NCBI GenBank assembly: GCA_031261365.1
Contig: JAISJY010000030.1
Coordinates: 1 to 6,666, forward strand
Direction of reading: 5' to 3'
DNA: 6,666 nucleotides
DNA from: Caryophanales bacterium
Lineage (GTDB): Bacteria; Bacillota_I; Bacilli_A; RFN20; JAISJY01
Below, one piece after another: positions 1 to 4,435 of this stretch. The notes below the pieces were generated by a model, which worked only from the letters and a program-made list of their open reading frames with translations, was not told the DNA's origin and made no database searches. Positions within the stretch are counted from its first letter, which is position 1. Every line of letters starts with the position of its first letter. Both the position numbers and the translations under genes were made by a program.

Positions 1-6
1 CCACTA

Positions 7-240
7 GTTTGAGTGAAGTGCTATTTAAGACAGGGCTATTGCTTCCAACAGTTACCAACCAATGTAATTTGTGTTTGAGTGAAGTGCTATTTAAGACAGG
101 GCTATTGCATGAACATAAAGAAGTAAGTAAAGAGGCGAGTTTGAGTGAAGTGCTATTTAAGACAGGGCTATTGCATACTAGAACCATTAAAGAATTAATT
201 ATAAGTTTGAGTGAAGTGCTATTTAAGACAGGGCTATTGC
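7..240 (+). CRISPR. CRISPR array end, 4 repeats / 3 spacers, type II-like geometry
   Basis: Four identical 36-bp repeats (GTTTGAGTG...GGGCTATTGC) lie at 7-42, 73-108, 139-174 and 205-240. They are separated by three unrelated spacers of exactly 30 bp at 43-72, 109-138 and 175-204, so the period is a strict 66 bp. The repeat has no strong internal hairpin. A 36-bp repeat, 30-bp spacer and GTTTGAG start are typical of Cas9 (type II) arrays, where this orientation is usually the crRNA strand; the subtype is inferred. The six bases before the first repeat may be the end of another spacer, so the array probably continues left. On the right a ribosome binding site follows almost at once, leaving no room for a leader, so this is most likely the leader-distal end. 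The last repeat is not degenerate, which is somewhat unusual for a trailer end. No spacer matches another part of the window by eye. Confidence 0.95.
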
Positions 241-254
241 ATAAACAGGAAAAA

Positions 255-260
255 GGAAAG
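255..260 (+). promoter_or_regulatory. Shine-Dalgarno site that sets the small membrane protein start
   Basis: The purine run GGAAAG, 4 bases before the ATG at 265 (8 bases from its GG), is a good ribosome binding site. It favours this start over the in-frame ATG at 211, which lies inside the fourth CRISPR repeat. Confidence 0.65.
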
Positions 261-264
261 AAAA

Positions 265-594
265 ATGAAAAAATTAATTAAGTTGGTAGTAAGTAGTGTT
301 GTGTTATTAGTTGGTTTAACAATGTTGATATGTTTTGGGGTAAATAGAAGTAATGTTACGGCATACAAATATGCTTATACAGCTGGCAAAAAAACAACTG
401 TTGATATTTTAATTGGCACGGAAATTAAATCTGAAAATAGATATGATAATCAAAAAAGAGAAATTTATAGTAAAACAATTACATTAGAGCAAATATTATT
501 GTATGTGCAGTCTGTTCAAGATTTACCTATTTCAATTGGGTTAACTACCTTTGGTTTGTTAGGGTTAGTTATCTCATTAAATAAAGAAGATTAA
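265..594 (+). CDS. Small two-pass membrane protein of unknown function
   Basis: 109 residues; I do not recognise the family. The start MKKLIKLVV has a good ribosome binding site just upstream. A hydrophobic helix spans about residues 5-25 after a Lys-rich N-terminus. A polar stretch of about 60 residues, with several Lys, Glu and Tyr, follows. A second hydrophobic helix covers about residues 87-104, before a short tail ending NKED. The simplest topology is both ends in the cytoplasm and the middle outside. The first helix could instead be a signal peptide, but no clear cleavage site or lipobox is seen. The ATG lies 24 bp after the last CRISPR repeat, so any promoter must lie inside the array or the gene is read through from it. 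CpG is rare, as in the genes on the right. It converges on the AlbA_2 gene with 41 bp between stops and no clear terminator hairpin. Confidence 0.75.
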   Translation: MKKLIKLVVSSVVLLVGLTMLICFGVNRSNVTAYKYAYTAGKKTTVDILIGTEIKSENRYDNQKREIYSKTITLEQILLYVQSVQDLPISIGLTTFGLLGLVISLNKED

Positions 595-635
595 AATAAT
601 AATAGATTTATATTGTTTTTAAATGTTAGTTATAT

Positions 636-2153
636 TTATTTAATTGACCAGTAGCCATGAGTACCGCCGATGCGTTCAATTAATCCACTTTCTTTTAGTG
701 CTTTTAATTCGCGTTCGATATGTCTCGTTGTTACGCCTGTCACTTTGGCTATCTTTTCTGCAGTCGTTTTTTTGTTTTCATTAATTGCAGCAATGATTTT
801 GGCTTGTAAATCGCTACTGCGGACACTAATTTCTTTGTTACCGACATTATTACCGACATTACCGACATTGTTGTCGACATTATTACCGACATTACCGATG
901 TCATTATCGCTAATTGTTGCATTTTGTGGGAGTTTTAATGTTAATATTGTTCTATCTGGATTAAATTGTTCGCTAATTTCTGGTTTCGGTAGTTTGTATT
1001 GCTCCCAAACTATATTGATACCAAACAAGCCACTTCCTGCTCGTTCACCTATACCTACTAGTGAAAACATAAAAAATACACTTGCATTGCGTGGGTCAGA
1101 AATGCCACCGCTAATTGCTTCCGCTATTGCTATACGAAGTATGCCTGGATTTGAAATAGTGATTTCATCCTTGCGTTTTTCTACTACAATTCCGCGTCTT
1201 TCATTATAATCAGCGTGAATTAAAGCGTTTGCAAGTGCTTCACGCAAGGCGTCATGCATAGGTGTATTATCAATGCGAACTTGCTTTTCGTTAAGTTTAA
1301 AAGGTGTTTTTATACCTGATGTTAATCTGTCTTGAACACGCCAATAGAAATCATAAAGGTTGCCACTCCAGTCGCCAGAACCACTTGTTACTCTATCGCT
1401 CCACCGTTCTCCTATAGGATTCAGTGGCTCCCGATAATCTAAGAAATAGTTAGGGTATTCATCTAGAATTTCAAAAACATTGCCAAACATTAGCAACCCT
1501 GCAAGTGTTGGGTGCAAATTGCCGTCGTTATCACTGCGTTTTATTGCACCAATTTTTTGCAGAAATTCTTCTGTTTCTAAATTGCCAAAAACATGATCTC
1601 GTTTAATGTTAGAAAATAAAATACGGTAACGCTTAATTGTATCAGCATTTAAAATATCAATTGAATATTTATCTAAAACAAGTTTGTCTTGTGTAATTTC
1701 GTTTGCATCACGGTTCATATTGTTGACTTCTGCTTTAGTACAATGGTAATCACCTTCGCCATTCCGCCTATAAGTTTGTCCATAGAAATCTTTGTTAAGA
1801 TAAAGAGGTTTGTCTTGTCTGTTGGCACGAGGAATTATTATCATAATGATTTTTTTACCACTTACTTCTTCTATTACGACATTTTTTGCTGTTAAGATGT
1901 TCGCACTAGTCTTGTTGCGGTTGTTAATGGTGTCCCAAAATGATTTGACTAAACTGTCGGGATTATTGAGTCCTACTGCTACTAAAGTATTTGTTTTAGA
2001 GTCCTCGCTTACTCCAAGCAAAATAATTCCTCCATCAGTATTAGCAAATGCTGAGTATGTTTCCCATGTACTATCAGGAAGTCCACCTTTTGCTAATTTA
2101 ACTTCTAGACGATTACCTTCACGGTAATTATTTAATTTTGTTAAATCAATCAT
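636..2153 (-). CDS. AlbA_2 / RecG-C-like ATP-binding protein with winged helix (COG2865-like)
   Basis: 505 residues, second gene of an operon. An AlbA_2 (Schlafen-type, nucleic-acid-binding) domain covers about residues 14-130, seen as E17-V-K then AFANTDGGIILLGVSED (35-51). A GHKL/RecG-C-terminal-like ATPase region (HATPase_c_4 type) covers about 295-410: helix DALREALANALIHADYN (301-317), ISNPG (333-337), and a glycine loop GIGERAGSG (367-375). An Asn/Val/Gly linker (417-439) is made of NVGN-type repeats. A winged HTH closes the protein (about 447-505; TAEKIAKVTGVTTRHIERE). Such proteins are annotated as transcriptional regulators or ATP-binding proteins and are often found in accessory and defence-rich regions; their biochemistry is poorly known. 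The start has a GGAGG site 9 bases upstream and overlaps the previous stop as ATGA. CpG is far more common than in flanking genes, which suggests horizontal transfer. The domain calls are by recognition of motifs, not by search. Confidence 0.88.
   Translation of the reverse strand: MIDLTKLNNYREGNRLEVKLAKGGLPDSTWETYSAFANTDGGIILLGVSEDSKTNTLVAVGLNNPDSLVKSFWDTINNRNKTSANILTAKNVVIEEVSGKKIIMIIIPRANRQDKPLYLNKDFYGQTYRRNGEGDYHCTKAEVNNMNRDANEITQDKLVLDKYSIDILNADTIKRYRILFSNIKRDHVFGNLETEEFLQKIGAIKRSDNDGNLHPTLAGLLMFGNVFEILDEYPNYFLDYREPLNPIGERWSDRVTSGSGDWSGNLYDFYWRVQDRLTSGIKTPFKLNEKQVRIDNTPMHDALREALANALIHADYNERRGIVVEKRKDEITISNPGILRIAIAEAISGGISDPRNASVFFMFSLVGIGERAGSGLFGINIVWEQYKLPKPEISEQFNPDRTILTLKLPQNATISDNDIGNVGNNVDNNVGNVGNNVGNKEISVRSSDLQAKIIAAINENKKTTAEKIAKVTGVTTRHIERELKALKESGLIERIGGTHGYWSIK
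838..904 (-). repeat. In-frame degenerate tandem repeat (NVGN linker) inside the AlbA_2 gene
   Basis: Six copies of a TACCGACAT-like unit, 9 to 12 bp each, run head to tail. One copy reads TGTCGACAT and the last TACCGATGTCAT. Read on the minus strand they encode the Asn-Val-Gly-Asn linker between the ATPase and the winged helix. All copy lengths except the partial edge are multiples of three, so gain or loss of units would keep the frame and change only the linker length. Confidence 0.8.
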
Positions 2154-2380
2154 TTATTGTTTCCTCCGTTTGTTTGGTCTTCGTCGGGAATAATGTTCAT
2201 TATGTCTGCAATATTGCATTTTAGTGCAAGGCAAATCTTAGTTAAAATTTGTGTCATAACATTCTCGTTTCGACCTAACTTTGAAATAGTGCCTGGTGCA
2301 ATATGTGCCAGTGACGCAAGGTCTTGTTTTTTCATATCGCGTTCTGCAAGACGAACCCATAATTTTCTATAACTAATCAT
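2150..2380 (-). CDS. XRE-family HTH regulator (Cro/CI type, HTH_26/YozG-like)
   Basis: 76 residues, nearly all one helix-turn-helix domain. The helices run from MISYRKLWVRLAERDM through KKQDLASLAHIAPGTISKLGRN (residues 17-38, the HTH proper) to LTKICLALKCNIADIMNII, the usual fold end of the small XRE class. It has no effector domain, so it most likely acts as a DNA-binding repressor or activator of its own operon. A GAGGT ribosome binding site at 2386-2390 supports the start. The stop TGA overlaps the ATG of the AlbA_2 gene, so the two are probably translationally coupled. The last residues (NGGNNK) are encoded by the downstream gene's GGAGG ribosome binding site, so that tail is probably constrained by RNA function. 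CpG-rich like its partner. Small XRE plus large effector is a common layout in autoregulated accessory and defence cassettes. Confidence 0.9.
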   Translation of the reverse strand: MISYRKLWVRLAERDMKKQDLASLAHIAPGTISKLGRNENVMTQILTKICLALKCNIADIMNIIPDEDQTNGGNNK

Positions 2381-2582
2381 TTTTTACCTCATTTTTAATT
2401 CACTTATAGTTTAACACAAAAAAGAAATATTGTAAGAATTTTTCACAAACATAAAAAAAGTTTATAAGATGGAGTATTTTTATATATTTGTATAAAATGT
2501 TAAAAAAACAACCATTTACTTTATATTACTCAAAAATTGTTTTAAATTGTATATTGTTATTTATACATTAAAAAAAGGGAAT
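2381..2582. other. AT-rich intergenic region upstream of the XRE/AlbA_2 operon
   Basis: About 200 bp of very AT-rich sequence with no credible gene. It must hold the promoter of the minus-strand operon; the best -10 I see is TATAAG (antisense of 2403-2408), but no good -35 sits 16-18 bp from it, so I do not call a promoter. An imperfect inverted repeat lies further upstream at 2430-2448. Nothing else is visible. Confidence 0.6.
2430..2448. promoter_or_regulatory. Candidate XRE operator (imperfect 19-bp inverted repeat)
   Basis: TTGTAAGAATTTTTCACAA has 7 of 9 mirror positions complementary and lies 50 bp upstream of the XRE start. Small XRE proteins usually bind such dyads in front of their own gene. 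In DNA this AT-rich the pairing may be chance. Confidence 0.3.
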
Positions 2583-2615
2583 AAAAAAAGACTACCGATT
2601 TAACAGTAGTCTTTT
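2583..2615 (-). terminator. Intrinsic terminator of the secreted beta-helix protein gene
   Basis: On the minus strand the arms AAAAGACTAC (2615-2606) and GTAGTCTTTT (2595-2586) pair perfectly over 10 bp around a 10-nt loop, and the run continues to seven T. It starts 20 bp after the TAA of the gene at 2636. On the plus strand the right arm is followed by only four T, so the minus orientation is preferred. No gene ends on its plus-strand side. Confidence 0.88.
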
Positions 2616-2635
2616 GAGTTAACTAAATTATAAGA

Positions 2636-4204
2636 TTATAAAACCCAAGGCCAAGCAACTAAATTATCACTTGTTAATGGTAAAACCACGAAGCCTAAAT
2701 TTTTATGAACTCTGCCATAATCATAGGTATCACTTCTGCTTTCAGTTCCAATTAAAGAAGCTGGTGAACCATCAACTGTTCCAACTAAGAAATGGTCACC
2801 CAAAGCATTAGGTTGAGCTACTGAAGTTATAGTTCCATTAGCATTAATTTCTTCAACCGCTAAAGTGTAATATGTTGTTGGTGTAGAATAAGTAGTACAA
2901 GCAAATATTTGACCTACATAGAATAGTTTTCCTGCTAAAATTGCTGATTTAACATCTATAGTTCCCGTATATTCAACATTATAAAATACTCTTACTTGAG
3001 TTGCAATACTACCACCTATATTAGCAATTTCAACTTGTTGAACAAGACCGCCAATTCCATAAGTACTTGCTGAAGTTAAAATATTGTCAGTACTCAAATT
3101 GATATCAACTGAACTGATGATATTAGAAAAAGAAGAAGTTGGTTCTCCATCAACAACTCTCCCCGCTAAAATAACTACTAAACCACCAGCAGTACTTCCA
3201 TTGATAATACCACTTACTTCAATAGTATCAAAGATAGTATCGGCAGCCCAACCAACTAAAGTTGCATATTGTCTATTTTCTAAAGCACCTGGTTTAGTAC
3301 TTCCTAAATCAACATCTTTAAAATTAATATTCTTAATTGTTGCTCCTACAGTATTTGCAAAGAAAGCATTGTATCTATCATATCTTTCATGAATAGTTAA
3401 ATTAGATATAGTATGTAAATCTCCATCAAATGTTCCTTGAAAAGCTTCTGCAATAGTAAATCTAACACCTGTTCCATTATAAAAAGTTTCTGATTGTGCA
3501 AACGCTCCTCCAATAGGCACCCATTCAAAGCCCTTTAAGTCAATATCTCTAGCTAATTTGATAGTTTTACCATTATAGTTACCACCAACTTCTCTTAAAG
3601 CATTTAATTGACTTCTAGTATAAATAGAATAAGTACTTTCTTCTGTTGAATACCAAGATGTATCATAATCTTTAGCAATAACAGGAGTTAATAAAGTTTC
3701 TTCTTCTCCACTTAATAATCCTGTTTCATGTAATTTAGTAGCAACTTCAGCAGTTGAGTATTCTCTTAATTCGGAATATATTGTACCTCCAGATAAAGTT
3801 ACATAAGCGTAAGCAGATATTTCTACACCATAAGCAGAAGTAGGAACACCCGTTAAAACAACAGCAAATTGTAATTGATTACTAGTTAAAACATAATTAG
3901 TAGCATGAACTTCAATTACAGGTTCTGTTACTCCGTGTTCTTCTATATACTCAATAAGATTTAATCCACCCAATAAATGAGTTGGAGCGACATAATAACC
4001 AGCATTAATATTACCTGTAACTTCTGCTTCATGACTAGTAACATCAAAAATTGTTCTAAATCTTAAGCCAATTTCACCATTGCTAGTTCTTAATGATTCA
4101 GTACTTCCAAAACTTTCTTCTTCAGCTTTAACTTTTAATGAATTACTACTAAATAGTAAAGCACCAACAAACAATAACCCATAAATCTTAAACCTTGTTT
4201 TCAT
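2636..4204 (-). CDS. Secreted predicted beta-helix (GLUG-like) surface protein
   Basis: 522 residues. The N-terminus is a classical signal peptide: KTR-K basic end, hydrophobic GLLFVGALLF core, and likely cleavage after VKA (residue 27). A beta-rich domain of unknown role fills about residues 28-180 (SLRTSNGEIGLRFRTIFDV at its start). From about 192 the sequence has the pattern seen in GLUG/right-handed beta-helix proteins: YSIYTRSQLNAL, GKTIKLARDIDLKGFEWVPIG (212-232), FQGTFDGDLHTISNLTI (255-271) and IKNINFKDVDL, followed by Ile/Val/Gly-rich turns. It ends VAWPWVL with no LPXTG anchor or C-terminal membrane helix, so it is probably released or held by other contacts. Adhesion or glycan binding is a guess from fold type. 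The ATG at 4204 is preferred over an upstream TTG (4231) because AAAGGG lies 6 bases before it. Divergent from the sensor kinase. Confidence 0.85.
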   Translation of the reverse strand: MKTRFKIYGLLFVGALLFSSNSLKVKAEEESFGSTESLRTSNGEIGLRFRTIFDVTSHEAEVTGNINAGYYVAPTHLLGGLNLIEYIEEHGVTEPVIEVHATNYVLTSNQLQFAVVLTGVPTSAYGVEISAYAYVTLSGGTIYSELREYSTAEVATKLHETGLLSGEEETLLTPVIAKDYDTSWYSTEESTYSIYTRSQLNALREVGGNYNGKTIKLARDIDLKGFEWVPIGGAFAQSETFYNGTGVRFTIAEAFQGTFDGDLHTISNLTIHERYDRYNAFFANTVGATIKNINFKDVDLGSTKPGALENRQYATLVGWAADTIFDTIEVSGIINGSTAGGLVVILAGRVVDGEPTSSFSNIISSVDINLSTDNILTSASTYGIGGLVQQVEIANIGGSIATQVRVFYNVEYTGTIDVKSAILAGKLFYVGQIFACTTYSTPTTYYTLAVEEINANGTITSVAQPNALGDHFLVGTVDGSPASLIGTESRSDTYDYGRVHKNLGFVVLPLTSDNLVAWPWVL

Positions 4205-4210
4205 ATTGTT

Positions 4211-4216
4211 CCCTTT
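4211..4216 (-). promoter_or_regulatory. Shine-Dalgarno site of the secreted protein
   Basis: AAAGGG on the minus strand, 6 bases before the ATG at 4204-4202, fixes this start. The longer TTG reading would place the same site inside the coding region and add a Lys-rich IKIKKGNN stretch before a complete signal peptide. Confidence 0.75.
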
Positions 4217-4241
4217 CTTGATTTTAATCAACGATGGGAAA

Positions 4242-4270
4242 AGTATAATTAATTGCGACTATTTTTGCAG
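4242..4270 (-). promoter_or_regulatory. Probable promoter of the secreted protein gene
   Basis: On the minus strand, TATACT (4247-4242) is a 5/6 match to the -10 box, with a weak CTGCAA at the -35 position (4270-4265) after 17 bp. Transcription would start near 4235, giving a leader of about 30 nt before the ATG. The -35 and spacer overlap the left arm of the perfect inverted repeat. The same bases also read TATAAT (4244-4249) on the plus strand, but without a usable -35. Confidence 0.45.
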
Positions 4271-4299
4271 GATTTTAACTTGCAAAAATAGTCGCAATT
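4251..4299. repeat. Perfect 19-bp inverted repeat between the divergent genes
   Basis: Arms 4251-4269 and 4281-4299 are exact reverse complements over 19 bp, separated by an 11-nt centre (4270-4280). The core of each arm contains GCGACTATTTTTGCA or its complement, unusually GC- and CpG-containing for this intergenic DNA. No T-run follows on either strand, so it is not a standard terminator. A partial third copy of the TGCAAAA motif follows at 4301-4307. It may be an operator, a cruciform or a transcript hairpin. Confidence 0.85.
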
Positions 4300-4405
4300 C
4301 TGCAAAATAAAAATCAATTTTCAATGTAACCGCTTTTTAATAAATACCATTTAAAAGTCATTTAATAACTATTAATATTTTTTAACTAACCAAAAGTATT
4401 ATTTG

Positions 4406-4414
4406 TGCAATAAT
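4406..4414 (+). promoter_or_regulatory. Candidate extended -10 promoter of the sensor kinase
   Basis: TGCAATAAT matches the extended -10 form TGnTATAAT at all but one of the defined positions. A start near 4421 would give a leader of about 15 nt, with the ribosome binding site right at its 5' end. No good -35 box is seen 17 bp upstream, which extended -10 promoters can tolerate. An alternative start further left is possible. Confidence 0.35.
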
Positions 4415-4435
4415 ACCTCGTACGAAAAGGAATAT

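Noticed and set aside
211..264. Upstream in-frame ATG for the small membrane protein
   Set aside because: It lies inside the fourth CRISPR repeat and would add a Cys/Arg/Lys-rich stretch before an intact MKKLIKLVV membrane start; the ATG at 265 has the ribosome binding site.
9..281. Open reading frame of 90 codons through the CRISPR array, with an 11-residue motif LSEVLFKTGLL every 22 residues
   Set aside because: The 66-bp period is a multiple of three, so one stop-free frame repeats itself through the array. It has no ribosome binding site and its 'motif' is only the translated CRISPR repeat.
595..635. Shared terminator between the convergent small membrane protein and AlbA_2 genes
   Set aside because: The 41-bp gap is AT-rich, but I find no stem of useful length next to a T-run.
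670..1209. Long plus-strand open frame opposite the AlbA_2 gene, and shorter ones at 1689-1895, 1810-2127 and 2157-2372
   Set aside because: They are antisense to well-supported genes, show no recognisable domain, and lack ribosome binding sites; their Leu/Pro/Thr repeats mirror the NVGN tandem repeat.
2583..2615. Hairpin read as a bidirectional or plus-strand terminator
   Set aside because: The long T-run is only on the minus strand and no plus-strand gene ends before it.
3084..3392. Plus-strand open frame opposite the secreted protein gene
   Set aside because: Shadow of the beta-helix coding sequence, with no start signal and no recognisable protein.
4205..4231. TTG start giving nine more residues to the secreted protein
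   Set aside because: Those codons include the AAAGGG ribosome binding site of the ATG at 4204, which directly precedes a complete signal peptide.
4251..4299. Inverted repeat read as a rho-independent terminator
   Set aside because: No T-run follows on either strand, and the genes on both sides start here rather than end.
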